Below, one piece after another: positions 34,471 through 43,793 of a stretch of 64,000 bases of DNA; the stretch's first letter is position 1, and every line of letters begins with the position of its first letter. The DNA is taken from NCBI GenBank assembly GCA_934446675.1, contig CAKSEL010000003.1, forward strand, positions 1-64,000, in the 5' to 3' direction. The DNA is from an uncultured Eubacteriales bacterium. Lineage in GTDB: Bacteria; Bacillota; Clostridia; Oscillospirales; CAG-382. Under the pieces are notes generated by a model. That model did not search any database. It worked only from the letters and a program-made list of their open reading frames with translations, and was not told where the DNA came from. The position numbers and the translations under genes are program-made.

Positions 34471-35778
34471 TCAAAGGTCATTGCGAATCAAATCTTCAAG
34501 AGTTTCGCGCTTTATGCCGAGCCTTGCACCGTCCTTTGAAACAATAACAAGCGCGGGCTTTTCAAGACGGTTGTAGTTTGATGACATTGAGTAGTTGTAC
34601 GCGCCGGTGACGCAGACGGCAAGAATGTCGCCGTAGGAGCAGTGCTGAATTGTCACTCCCGGCTGGATTATGTCGCCGCTTTCGCAGCAGCGTCCGGCAA
34701 TGTCGGCTTTGAAATCCATATCCTTGTCGGCTTTGTTTGCTATAAGACAATAATACGGTGCTTCGTAAAGCGCGTATCTCGGATTGTCAGCCATGCCGCC
34801 GTCGATAGAGATGTAACTCTTGTAACCCGGAATGGTTTTGATGTTTCCGATGGTGTAAAGCGTAATTCCGGCAGCCGCAACAAGCGAACGTCCCGGCTCA
34901 AAGAGCATTTCCGGCTCGCAAAGTCCGTATTTGCGACAGTTTTTCTTTACATTTTCGCCGATATGGCAAAGCATATAGTCAACGTCGAGATTTTTCTGCT
35001 CAGGTACGTATCTTACGCCGAATCCTCCGCCGAGATTGAGTACGGACGCCTCAAATCCCGTTTCTTTTTTGACGTCGGATATGAATTTAAACATAATGTC
35101 CGCAGCGTCGAGAAAAGGTTTCGGATCAAAACTCTGCGAACCCACATGGCAGTGATAGCCCAAAAGCTCTATGTGAGTTTTTTCAAGCGCCGCCTTTACA
35201 AATTCAAGTGCCTGCCCCGTTTCAACCGATTCGCCGAACTTTGAATCGACGTTTCCCGTCGCAATTTTTACATGGGTGTGCGGATCTATTCCGGGAGTAA
35301 TTCTTAAAAGTACCTTTATTTTGCCTTTGCCGAGCCTTTGCGCGGTCTCTTGTATTATTTCAAGCTCTTTTACGTTGTCCGCAACAAAACAGCCGACGCC
35401 GTTCTTTATCGCATATTCAACGTCAAAGGGAGTTTTGTTGTTGCCGTGAAAATATATCTTTTCCGCAGGAAATCCGGCGCTTAACGCAGTAAATATCTCG
35501 CCCGACGAAACGGTGTCGGCACATAAGCCCTCGCTGTCGGCTATTCTGTACGCGCCCTTAAAGGACAAAGCTTTGCTTGCGTAAAGAATTTTTGCGCTTT
35601 TAAAATATTTCTTAGCGCCGTCGGTGTATTTGCGGCACATTTCACGCACCTTTTGCTCATCGAGCACGTACAGCGGAGTTCCGTATTCCTTTGCGAGCTC
35701 TGCCGTGTCGCAGCCGCCTATCGTAAAATGTCCGTCCTTGTTAATGGAATAATTGTCATGCAGAAGTACAGTTTTCAT
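34471..35778 (-). CDS. lysA: Diaminopimelate decarboxylase
   Basis: A PLP-dependent decarboxylase making L-lysine from meso-diaminopimelate, the last lysine step. The alanine-racemase-like barrel holds PLP at Lys69 in YASKALS. HCHVGSQ and LNLGGGFG are cofactor/substrate segments, and CESGD near the C-terminus provides the partner-subunit Cys. The 435 residues are normal. It stands alone between engB and glyS on the minus strand, without other dap genes nearby. Confidence 0.95.
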   Translation of the reverse strand: MKTVLLHDNYSINKDGHFTIGGCDTAELAKEYGTPLYVLDEQKVREMCRKYTDGAKKYFKSAKILYASKALSFKGAYRIADSEGLCADTVSSGEIFTALSAGFPAEKIYFHGNNKTPFDVEYAIKNGVGCFVADNVKELEIIQETAQRLGKGKIKVLLRITPGIDPHTHVKIATGNVDSKFGESVETGQALEFVKAALEKTHIELLGYHCHVGSQSFDPKPFLDAADIMFKFISDVKKETGFEASVLNLGGGFGVRYVPEQKNLDVDYMLCHIGENVKKNCRKYGLCEPEMLFEPGRSLVAAAGITLYTIGNIKTIPGYKSYISIDGGMADNPRYALYEAPYYCLIANKADKDMDFKADIAGRCCESGDIIQPGVTIQHCSYGDILAVCVTGAYNYSMSSNYNRLEKPALVIVSKDGARLGIKRETLEDLIRNDL

Positions 35779-35826
35779 TGTTTTCTTTTCCCTTGATATT
35801 GCCGGATATGCCGTTGTTTGTTTATA

Positions 35827-36459
35827 TTACTGATTTTCCTCAGACGGTTCGGTCTGTTCCTCGCCGCCGATAAATTCGCTTATTATACGCCAGACTTCGT
35901 CCGCGCCTTCGCCGGTCTGCGACGAAAATGCAATTACCTCCGCGTCGTCGGGAATGAGTCTGTGGTTTCTCACCTTTTCAAGGCACGCCGCCCTGTTTGT
36001 CTTGTTGAGCTTGTCCGCCTTTGTCGCAACGACGGCAAACGGAAGTCCGCAGGACATTAAGTATTCCACCATAGCCTCGTCGTCCTTGGTAAGTCCGACC
36101 TTCAGATCCACAAGCTGTAAGTACAGCCGTCTTCCGGGTGTGGAAAAATACTTGTCAATAAGCCCTTTCCACTTTTCGCGCTCCGAAAAAGAACGCCGTG
36201 CATATCCGTATCCCGGAAGATCCACAAGATACAGCGAAGAATCGACGTCGTAGCAGTTGACGGTTATCGTCTTTCCCGGCTCGGAGCTTACGCGCGCAAG
36301 CTTTTTGCGTCTGAGAAGCCTATTTATAAGCGACGATTTGCCCACATTCGAGCGTCCGCACATTGCTATCTGCGGAATTTCGTCGCGCATTATACCCGGA
36401 AGCTGGGACGGCAGTCCCGCGGTGAGTATAAGATTTGCATTGTTGAGATTGAGTTTCAT
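35827..36459 (-). CDS. engB: Ribosome-biogenesis GTPase EngB (YsxC/YihA)
   Basis: An essential small GTPase for 50S subunit assembly. The G1 P-loop GRSNVGKSS is at 35-43, the G3 region is DLPGYGYA, and the G4 motif TKAD (ATKADKLNK) is visible. The 210 residues are typical. It starts 11 nt after the lon stop, reproducing the lon-engB pairing of Bacillus. AGAGGAACG precedes the ATG. Confidence 0.96.
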   Translation of the reverse strand: MKLNLNNANLILTAGLPSQLPGIMRDEIPQIAMCGRSNVGKSSLINRLLRRKKLARVSSEPGKTITVNCYDVDSSLYLVDLPGYGYARRSFSEREKWKGLIDKYFSTPGRRLYLQLVDLKVGLTKDDEAMVEYLMSCGLPFAVVATKADKLNKTNRAACLEKVRNHRLIPDDAEVIAFSSQTGEGADEVWRIISEFIGGEEQTEPSEENQ

Positions 36460-36470
36460 ATACGTTCCTC

Positions 36471-38903
36471 TCAGACTGCGGAAATCCCGGCAGATACGGC
36501 AGATGCGCCGTCCGCACCGTTTTCGGGGATATTATATCCGTCAAAATCGTCACCGCTTTTATTTTCCGGCGCCCTGTCGAGAATGACGTCAAGCACCTCC
36601 GACACTTTCTTTACCGGAACAAAGGTTATTCTTTCCTTTACAAGCGGATCGACTTCTTCAAGGTCGCTTATGTTATCATAAGGAATTATAACCGTGTTCA
36701 TGCCGTATTTATATGCCGCCATGGTCTTTTCGCGAAGTCCGCCTATCGGGAGAACCCTGCCGGTAAGCGTTATCTCGCCTGTCATTGCAACGTCGCGCCT
36801 TGCGGGTATTGCACAAAGCTCGGATACCATTGCGCTTATCATTGTAACGCCTGCGGACGGACCGTCTTTAGGCACTGCGCCTTCGGGAACATGTACGTGA
36901 ACGTCAAGCTTTTTATAAAATTCCGGCTCTTTTACACCGAGTTCCGCCGCGTGTTTTCTTATATAGCTGTACGCCGCATGAGCCGATTCTTTCATTACGT
37001 CGCCGAGTTTGCCGGTAAGCTCGAATTTGCCCGTACCCGGCATTGAAACCGCCTCTACCTGGAGCATTTCTCCTCCGACGGACGTCCATGCAAGTCCGTT
37101 TACCACGCCGACGGTATTTTCGTCAAGCATTGCGTCGGGCTTGCATTTTCTTGCGCCCAGAAGCGCATTTACCGCGGCTGCGTCGATCTTAAAGCTCTTT
37201 TTTTCGCCCTCTGCTATCTTTACGGCGATCTTTCGTATAAGCGATGCGGTCTGTCTTTCGAGATTACGCACGCCGGCTTCCTTTGTATAGTAATCTATAA
37301 GCTCGAAAACGGCGGAATCCTCAAGTTTTACGTTGCGCTTTGAGAGTCCGTGGCGCTTTAACTGTTTGGGCAGCAGATGGTCGCGGAGTATCGCCGCCTT
37401 TTCGTTTCGGGTATAGGACGGAAGTTCTATTACCTCCATTCTGTCGTAAAGCGCGTCGGGTATGGTTTGCGCGTCGTTTGCGGTAGCTATGAAAATGCAG
37501 TCCGAAACGTCAAGAGGTATTTCGAGAAAATGATCTCTGAAGGTCTTATTCTGGTCCGAATCCAGCACTTCAAGCAGCGCCGACGCCGGATCTCCGTGGG
37601 AATCTCTTGTAAGCTTATCTATTTCGTCAAGCAGCACGACGGGATTCATAGTGCCTGCGCGCGTTACGGCTTCGGCGATACGTCCCGGCATTGCGCCTAT
37701 GTACGTCTTTCTGTGACCGCGTATATCAGCCTCGTCTCTTATACCGCCAAGAGATATACGCACGAATTTTCTGTTTACGGCTCTTGCAATGGATTTTGCA
37801 ATGGACGATTTACCTACGCCGGGAGGTCCGACAAGGCAGATTATCTGTCCCGAAAGTTCGGGGTTGAGCTGTTTTACGGCTATATACTCGATTATTCTCT
37901 GCTTTACCTTTTCCATGCCGTTATGGTCGTCATCAAGCACTTTTCTCGCCTTTTCAACGTTATAGCAATCTTTTGTCTTTGTGCCGACGGGAAGTTCGAG
38001 CACGGTATCGAGATAATTGCGTATAACGGTGCTTTCCGACGAGCCGAATGCCATTTTTGTAAGCTTTACAGCCTCTTTATTAAGCTTTTCCTTAGTTTCG
38101 TCGTCGAACTTTGAATCTGCGATCTTTGCGAAATATCCGTCCTCGTCCTCTGCTTCTTCGTCAAGACCGAGTTCGTTTTTGACTATTTTAAGCTGTTCGC
38201 GCAGGAAATATTCTCTCTGATTATCCTCAAGCTGAGCCTTTACCTTATCGCGCAGCTCTTTCTGCATGGACATAACGTCCTTTTCTCTTTCGAGAATCGA
38301 GATAAGTTTTTCAAGGCGTCTGCACGGATCGAATTCTTCAAGAACCGCCTGTTTATCCTCATAGCGGTACAGCACGTTTGCCGCGATAAAATCCGCAAGC
38401 ACGCCGGGATCGTTTATTGCCTGCACGCTTACGACGACCTCTGTCGAGATCTTAGGCATATGCTTTATATATTCCTGAAATTCATCGCGTGCCTCTTTGA
38501 CGAGCGCCTCGACCTTTACGCTTGAAAGGTCGGAAATGGATATTTTCTGTGTAAGCACGTTTACGACGGTATATTCATCGTCCGAAACGATACTCATAAT
38601 ATCCGCTCTGTCGAAAGCCTCGACAAGTATTCTGTAATTACCGTCGGGGAGTTTCAGCGACTGTTTGACTTTAGCTACGACGCCGGTTTTATACATTTCG
38701 GGTTTAACGGACTGCTGTTCCGCGTTTTTGACTGCCGACAGGAACACTTTTCCGCCGTACAGCGACGACGCAGCTTTCATTGCCGCGACAGAGCGCTTAC
38801 TGCTTATTTCAAAGCTTGTCGGAATACCGGGAAACAGCACAAGGCATCTCAACGGTATTGCCGGAAGCATAAGGTTTTCTACTTTTTCTATATAATTTGA
38901 CAT
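36471..38903 (-). CDS. lon: ATP-dependent protease Lon
   Basis: A homo-oligomeric AAA+ serine protease that degrades misfolded and regulatory proteins. The N-terminal substrate domain covers about 15-200, a coiled region 200-300, Walker A GPPGVGKS 359-366 and Walker B VVLLDEID about 422-429. The protease domain has catalytic Ser683 in PKDGPSAG and Lys726 in GLREKTM. At 810 residues it has the normal length. ATG 38903 follows GGAG; an in-frame start 11 codons upstream lacks a site. No CtsR or CIRCE operator was found upstream. Confidence 0.96.
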   Translation of the reverse strand: MSNYIEKVENLMLPAIPLRCLVLFPGIPTSFEISSKRSVAAMKAASSLYGGKVFLSAVKNAEQQSVKPEMYKTGVVAKVKQSLKLPDGNYRILVEAFDRADIMSIVSDDEYTVVNVLTQKISISDLSSVKVEALVKEARDEFQEYIKHMPKISTEVVVSVQAINDPGVLADFIAANVLYRYEDKQAVLEEFDPCRRLEKLISILEREKDVMSMQKELRDKVKAQLEDNQREYFLREQLKIVKNELGLDEEAEDEDGYFAKIADSKFDDETKEKLNKEAVKLTKMAFGSSESTVIRNYLDTVLELPVGTKTKDCYNVEKARKVLDDDHNGMEKVKQRIIEYIAVKQLNPELSGQIICLVGPPGVGKSSIAKSIARAVNRKFVRISLGGIRDEADIRGHRKTYIGAMPGRIAEAVTRAGTMNPVVLLDEIDKLTRDSHGDPASALLEVLDSDQNKTFRDHFLEIPLDVSDCIFIATANDAQTIPDALYDRMEVIELPSYTRNEKAAILRDHLLPKQLKRHGLSKRNVKLEDSAVFELIDYYTKEAGVRNLERQTASLIRKIAVKIAEGEKKSFKIDAAAVNALLGARKCKPDAMLDENTVGVVNGLAWTSVGGEMLQVEAVSMPGTGKFELTGKLGDVMKESAHAAYSYIRKHAAELGVKEPEFYKKLDVHVHVPEGAVPKDGPSAGVTMISAMVSELCAIPARRDVAMTGEITLTGRVLPIGGLREKTMAAYKYGMNTVIIPYDNISDLEEVDPLVKERITFVPVKKVSEVLDVILDRAPENKSGDDFDGYNIPENGADGASAVSAGISAV

Positions 38904-39063
38904 TTTCTTTTTCTCCGATTTTGCACCATGCGGCAATTCCGCCGCGAAAAAACAATATTATTTTTAATTATATCACGGTATTGTGCGGTTCGGGGAAAAA
39001 CAAAAGAAAATTTTAATATTATTTACATATAACATTTTCTGAGGCGAGAGCGGTGCATATTTT

Positions 39064-39954
39064 GGGCGGAAAAGGATAATTCACTGCCATGTGCACCCCT
39101 ATTCACCCTCTTTTCGGAATCGAAAAAGAGGCAAAAGATTTTCGCCGCTCAGACGCCGCGGCGAAAGCGCGGCTTCCTCTCCACACATCAGACTATCGTC
39201 GTTAAGACTTTTCCGCACCTTCGAAATTCTCTATCTTCGCTCGCAGATGCTCCGCACTGCTCGATGGGGCTGGTATCTAAATTATAGTTTTGGATAACAC
39301 AGCTTAACTTTTTTACCATGTCACGTTGCGGTCTGCGTAAATTTTATTTTGGGTGCGAAAAGTACAATTTTTATGCGTTATTATGCAGTCAACAGGACTC
39401 ACTTTTGCGCCCAGCTTGCCTATCGGCAAGAAACTTGGTTTCAAATTCTACTTTTATGTATAGAAAAACTCTGTGCAAAGCATAAACACCATGCACAGAG
39501 TATATTTTTGTATTAAATTAAAGCCAAATTGCACTAATTAAGCCAACCAAACATAAAAGTAACATTCAGCCGTAGTCATCTCGCGCAAGCGAGCTGGTCG
39601 TAAAAGTATGTCCTGTTGAGTGTTTGAGTATATGAAAAGTAACATTTTTACCAAAATGGCTTTACTTTGTACAAAACCCCATATCCGCGCGCCTGTCGCG
39701 CGGCGATTTTGCCGTAAGTTACACGGACGTACCGTAGTAGCAAGGCGGTCACGCTTGTAAAGGTAATTGAGGTGTGAAGTCCATGTTTAGGGCATTTACG
39801 CTCTTTAGAGTGAAATCCTCCCGTAGCCACGCTTTCGCTGCGGCGTTTGAGCGGCGAAAATCTTTTGCCCCATTTATCCTCGCAGGGGACTCTTTCGATT
39901 CCGAAAAGTGGGTGTATAGGGCTGCACATGGCAGTAAATTATCGTTACTCGCCC
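39064..39954. repeat. Composite inverted intergenic repeat, copy C
   Basis: Two right-hand halves of the repeat lie in opposite orientation, so both outer ends are right ends. The terminal 32-bp arms 39064-39095 and 39923-39954 are inverted repeats with 27 of 32 identical. The left half (39064 to about 39540, minus orientation) matches copy E, including the CCTCTTTT/AAAAGAGG stem (39107-39131) and CTTGCC/GGCAAG (39415-39430). The right half (from about 39550, plus orientation) matches B and D but with a CTCGC/GCGAG stem (39580-39593). No left-end module is present. Confidence 0.85.
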
Positions 39955-39985
39955 AAATAATCACCACTCATCACCCAAACAAAAC

Positions 39986-40825
39986 TCACCTGAATAAAAC
40001 GTATAAAAAGTGCGAGTCCTCGGTAAGCATAAGTAGTAACGGAGCAACTGCCATTACACTGTCAAACCTGTCAAGCACACCGCCGTGACCGGGGAATATA
40101 ACCCCGTAGTCTTTTACGCCGTAGCTGCGCTTTATTGCCGACGCAAGCAGATCTCCCAACTGCGATACGACAGATAACGCAAGTCCAACAACCGCAAGTC
40201 CGGGATAGTTCGGGGTAAATCCGGTGATTTTTGAAAGAATAATTCCGTAAATTTCAAAAGCTATAACGCAGAATATCATTCCGCCGACTGAGCCTTCAAC
40301 CGTCTTTTTGGGACTTACTTTCGGTATAAGCTTGTGCTTTCCGAAAAATACACCCGTAAAGTACGCAAATGTGTCAGTGATCCATGCTGCGATAAATACA
40401 AGCACAAATACGTATTTTCCGACGTTCTCTCCGTTGTCGAGCGTTATATATCTGAGCTTTAACAGCGACGAAAAGCAGGTAAATACATATACCGTCGTTG
40501 TAAATACAACGCAGACCGACTGTGTTTTAACGCGTTCGCCCGTAAATACCGAAACAAACAGCATAAAGAACAGAAACAGCACCGTAAGCGTTGTTATAAC
40601 TCCGTACCTGAAAAAGTACATAAGCAGAGGAGCCGCGACGGATACCGCAAGAGCCGGAACCGACAGTACAAGGTTTCCCCGTTCGCCGACGCAGCCGAGC
40701 ATTTCCCATACTCCGATAAGCGACAGCAGCGTTGCAAACGCCGCATATACCCACGTGCCGGAAAGCGCAAATACAAATCCCATTGCAGCGGCGAGTGCTG
40801 CACCCGTTATTATTCTCTGTTTCAT
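39986..40825 (-). CDS. cdsA: Phosphatidate cytidylyltransferase
   Basis: A membrane enzyme making CDP-diacylglycerol from phosphatidate and CTP, the branch point of phospholipid synthesis. It has about seven to eight membrane segments. The C-terminal family signature spans SQLGDLLASAIKRSYGVKDYGVIFPGHGGVLDRFDS, and KVSPKKTVEGSVGG is also diagnostic. The 279 residues are normal. It is third in pyrH-frr-cdsA; the uppS gene usually found between frr and cdsA is absent here. Confidence 0.94.
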   Translation of the reverse strand: MKQRIITGAALAAAMGFVFALSGTWVYAAFATLLSLIGVWEMLGCVGERGNLVLSVPALAVSVAAPLLMYFFRYGVITTLTVLFLFFMLFVSVFTGERVKTQSVCVVFTTTVYVFTCFSSLLKLRYITLDNGENVGKYVFVLVFIAAWITDTFAYFTGVFFGKHKLIPKVSPKKTVEGSVGGMIFCVIAFEIYGIILSKITGFTPNYPGLAVVGLALSVVSQLGDLLASAIKRSYGVKDYGVIFPGHGGVLDRFDSVMAVAPLLLMLTEDSHFLYVLFR

Positions 40826-40843
40826 AAAGTCATTTCCGACAGA

Positions 40844-41398
40844 TCAAACTGTCATTATTTCCTTCTTTTTGTTTTCGACAGCGGCGTCAACGAGCTTTGC
40901 ATATTTGTCGGTAAGATCCTGAACCAGTTTTTCCGAAGCCTTCTGTTCGTCCTCGGTCATCTCGCCGTTCTTCTTCATGTCCTTGCACTTGTCGTTAGCT
41001 TCGCGGCGGACGTTTCTTACAGCAACCTTGCACTCTTCGCCGAATTTCTCGACTTTCTTTGCAAGTTCTTTTCTTCTTTCTTCGGTCGGCTGCGGGAATA
41101 CAAGACGTATAACCTTACCGTCGTTCTGGGGAGTAATGCCTATATCCGACGCAAGTATTGCCTTTTCGATATTCTTGAGTATGCTTGAATCCCAAGGCGA
41201 GATAACGAGCGTTCTCGGATCGGGCATTTTAACGCCTGCAACCTGGTTTACGGGCATATTGCTGCCGCAGTATTCAACGAGAACTCTGTCAAGGACTGCT
41301 GCGCTTGCACGTCCGGCGCTTACAGAGCCGAATTCGTTTTCAAGTCCGGCAAGGGATTTTTTCATTTTTTCCTCATAGGGCTTTGTATCGATTTTCAT
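40844..41398 (-). CDS. frr: Ribosome recycling factor
   Basis: Splits post-termination ribosomes together with EF-G. The 184 residues match the family throughout: MKKSLAGLENEFGSVSAGRASAAVLD at the start, LVISPWDSSILKNIEKAI in the middle, and RNVRREANDKCKDMKK near the C-terminal helix. GGAGG lies 8 nt before the ATG. Spacing to pyrH is 34 nt and to cdsA 18 nt, so the three are probably co-transcribed. Confidence 0.97.
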   Translation of the reverse strand: MKIDTKPYEEKMKKSLAGLENEFGSVSAGRASAAVLDRVLVEYCGSNMPVNQVAGVKMPDPRTLVISPWDSSILKNIEKAILASDIGITPQNDGKVIRLVFPQPTEERRKELAKKVEKFGEECKVAVRNVRREANDKCKDMKKNGEMTEDEQKASEKLVQDLTDKYAKLVDAAVENKKKEIMTV

Positions 41399-41432
41399 TA
41401 TATGTTCCTCCGTATATAAATAATATTTTTAA

Positions 41433-42137
41433 TTAAAGTGAAACCATTGTGCCGATTTTTTCGCCGTTTACCGCGCGGCAGATGTTTTCCGGATCGTTAA
41501 GTCCGAACAGCAGCAGCGGAAGATGATTGTCGCGTCCGAACGCGCTTGCTGTGCTGTCTATAACGGCAAGGTCATTATGGATAATTTCGTCATATGTGAT
41601 ATTATCAAGTTTCTTTGCGTTGGGATCGAGTTTGGGATCGGCGGTATAAACACCGTCGATATTCTTTGCAAAGAGCACTATTTCCGCGCCGAGTTCCGCA
41701 GCTCTGAGCACAGCCGCCGTATCGGTTGAGAAATACGGGTTGCCCGAACCGCAGGCAATTATTACTACTCTGCCTTTCTGCATATGCGAAACGGCTTTAT
41801 TTCTGATATACGGCTCTGCTATCTGATTCATCTGGAGAGCGGTCATGGTTCTTGTTTCAATTCCGTTTTCTTCAAATACGGACTGAACCGCAAGGGAATT
41901 TATGACTGTTGCAAGCATTCCCATATGGTCGGCTCTTGTGCGGTTGATTTTTTTACCGGCACCGCGCCAGATATTGCCTCCGCCGATAACTATACCGAAC
42001 GAAACGCCCTCTTCGGTGCATTTTTTTACCTGTTTTGCAACGGTATCCACAAAGTCAAAATCTATTATTCCCTTTGAACCGTCTTTCATGAGCGCTTCAC
42101 CCGAAAGTTTAAGCACTACCTTCTTATACTTTGGCAT
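41433..42137 (-). CDS. pyrH: UMP kinase
   Basis: A bacterial hexameric UMP kinase that makes UDP from UMP. It belongs to the amino-acid kinase fold: KVVLKLSGEAL at the N-terminus, IVIGGGNIWRG, and FSTDTAAVLRAAELGAE near residues 148-164. The 234 residues are normal. AAGGAG precedes the ATG. tsf and rpsB, which often precede it, are missing; repeat copy D lies upstream instead. Confidence 0.96.
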   Translation of the reverse strand: MPKYKKVVLKLSGEALMKDGSKGIIDFDFVDTVAKQVKKCTEEGVSFGIVIGGGNIWRGAGKKINRTRADHMGMLATVINSLAVQSVFEENGIETRTMTALQMNQIAEPYIRNKAVSHMQKGRVVIIACGSGNPYFSTDTAAVLRAAELGAEIVLFAKNIDGVYTADPKLDPNAKKLDNITYDEIIHNDLAVIDSTASAFGRDNHLPLLLFGLNDPENICRAVNGEKIGTMVSL

Positions 42138-42266
42138 TTTTGGTTACACTCCTTCGCTGTTATGTGGATTTACACATTTTTCCGCTAAGATTATAACACA
42201 CGGAAAGGATAATTTCAACAGCAAAATGAAAATAGTTTTATGTTGAGGAGATTATGCTTTATTTTT

Positions 42267-42863
42267 GGTGAAAACGGGAAATTTTCTTCAAAGTGCAACT
42301 TTATACTGACGCTTTTCTACGGAGAAAAGCGGTCGAAAAGCCGTTCAAGGGACTACTCGCCCCTTGACAATCCCCCGACGGGAGGATTTTGCCCTGAATA
42401 TAACATTCTTCCCTTCCAAAACCTTTACCCAAAGTGACCGCCTTGCTACTACGGTACGTCCATGTAACTTACGGCAAAATCGCCGCGCGACTGGCGCGCG
42501 GATATGGGGTTCTGTACGAAGTCGAACATTTTCGGCACAAGTGTTATTTTCTATATAGTCATGCAGTCAACAGGACACACTTTTCCGACCAGCTTGCCTA
42601 CGGCAAGATGACTTTTACAAATGTTAGTTTTTTGTTTCGTTGGTGCAAAGGTGTTTCACTTTCCAAAGCAACCAATAGTACACAATTTCCATAGTTTACT
42701 TTGGCACTTGTTCAGATTTGAGTCAGCCGCCTGCCTTTTGGTGGCTGACGGCACAAGCTGGCGGCAGAGAGTATCCCACAATTCTGTTCTTATTTAAGGG
42801 CTATGAAAGTCTTTTGCAGCTTTTCTTCAGAAAAGCGCGTATTCCCGTACCCCTTCGTACTTC
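42267..42863 (-). repeat. Large structured intergenic repeat, copy D
   Basis: A repeat of about 600 bp on the minus strand, beginning right after the PfkB-like stop. The left hairpin is GCTTTTC-TTCA-GAAAAGC (42819-42836), a changed but still paired version of the copy A palindrome. H2 is GTCAGCC/GGCTGAC (42722-42749), as in copy A. H3 is CTTGCC-TAC-GGCAAG (42593-42607). The CACGCTTTCGCGG module is replaced by a different stem with TCAAGGG/CCCTTGA. The right end reads GGTGAAAACGGG on the plus strand. Confidence 0.85.
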
Positions 42864-43757
42864 TTATTTCGGCAAAGAGGAGAGTCCGCCGAGTTTGGAG
42901 GCAGAAAAAGCGAAAGAGGAGTTTGCATGAGAGCAAGCCTTGTAGATATCACCGCCGTTTTGGAGAAAATCGGCGCAGAGAGATGAGCAGAAAGCCTCAT
43001 GAGACGCGGCGCGGTCAACGATTTGAACTTCAACGGGATCAATAATACGCGAATAAGTACCGTCATACACAAAGCTGCCGCGGTTTTCGAGATTTATAAC
43101 GCAGAATTTAACATCAAGCTTTGAGGAAAGCGAAATACACGCGCCGAGACAGCCGTTCACATCATTTGTATACATACCGCAGAGCGAATATACCGACTTT
43201 TCATCAAGTATAAGCGTATGCGCCTTTGCAATTCTTTCCAAGGGAAAGGCATTGTCGGCACCGCAGAGATCGAGAAACAGCTTTACGCCGTCGCGCTTTG
43301 CAAATTCCGCCGCGGCGAGTACATTGTCGGTTTTTACGTCGCAGCTTATGAGAAGTGCGTCGGGATAGCACGAAAAAGCGTCGTCAATCTCTCCGGGAGT
43401 AAGCGCCGCATTTGCGCCGGGATATATTATCACCCTGTCGCGCCCGGTATTTTCGCAGACCGTCACGCAAAGTCCCGTCTGCGACGACTTGTGTACGCCC
43501 ACAAAGCGCGTATCGACGTTTTCTGCCGCAAACTTCTTTTTAAGCTGCGAGGCATACGCGTCGTTTCCGAGTTTCGTGCATAAAACAACGTCCGCGCCCT
43601 GTCTTGACGCCCCGACAGCCTCAAACGCGCCGCCGCCCGACGTCACAAACGCGTAGCCGAGTTCCGATATAAGCACCTGTCCGCGTTCGGGCATGGTTTC
43701 GGCTCTGCACACAAAATCTATATAGGTATTTCCGACAACAAGTATTCTCGGCTTCAA
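42864..43757 (-). CDS. PfkB-family protein with degenerate active site
   Basis: A 297-residue ribokinase/PfkB-fold protein. Two key motifs are altered. The substrate glycine motif, usually GGxGAN, reads GGGAFE (41-46), and the catalytic DTxGAGD motif reads DRAASHE (248-254), with His in the anion-hole position and Glu in place of the catalytic Asp. The fold (ILVVGNTYIDFVCRAETMPERGQ at the start) is intact, so a binding or regulatory role, or weak activity, is possible. The start is TTG 43757 with GAGGTGAT upstream. It lies 36 nt after nadE in the same direction. Confidence 0.78.
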   Translation of the reverse strand: MKPRILVVGNTYIDFVCRAETMPERGQVLISELGYAFVTSGGGAFEAVGASRQGADVVLCTKLGNDAYASQLKKKFAAENVDTRFVGVHKSSQTGLCVTVCENTGRDRVIIYPGANAALTPGEIDDAFSCYPDALLISCDVKTDNVLAAAEFAKRDGVKLFLDLCGADNAFPLERIAKAHTLILDEKSVYSLCGMYTNDVNGCLGACISLSSKLDVKFCVINLENRGSFVYDGTYSRIIDPVEVQIVDRAASHEAFCSSLCADFLQNGGDIYKACSHANSSFAFSASKLGGLSSLPK

Positions 43758-43793
43758 AATATCACCTCAAAAAGTAAGTTTTCCGCGTGCCCG

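Noticed and set aside
38937..39060. CtsR or CIRCE heat-shock operator before lon.
   Set aside because: Neither the tandem GGTCAAA repeat nor the CIRCE inverted repeat is present.
22915..42694. Conserved peptide-like frame inside the repeats (VTALLLRYVHVTYGKIAARQARG... in copies A to D), which could be taken for a small protein family.
   Set aside because: Differences between copies do not favour silent positions, the frame varies in start and end, no ribosome sites fit, and it crosses all the hairpins. The conservation is explained by DNA or RNA identity.
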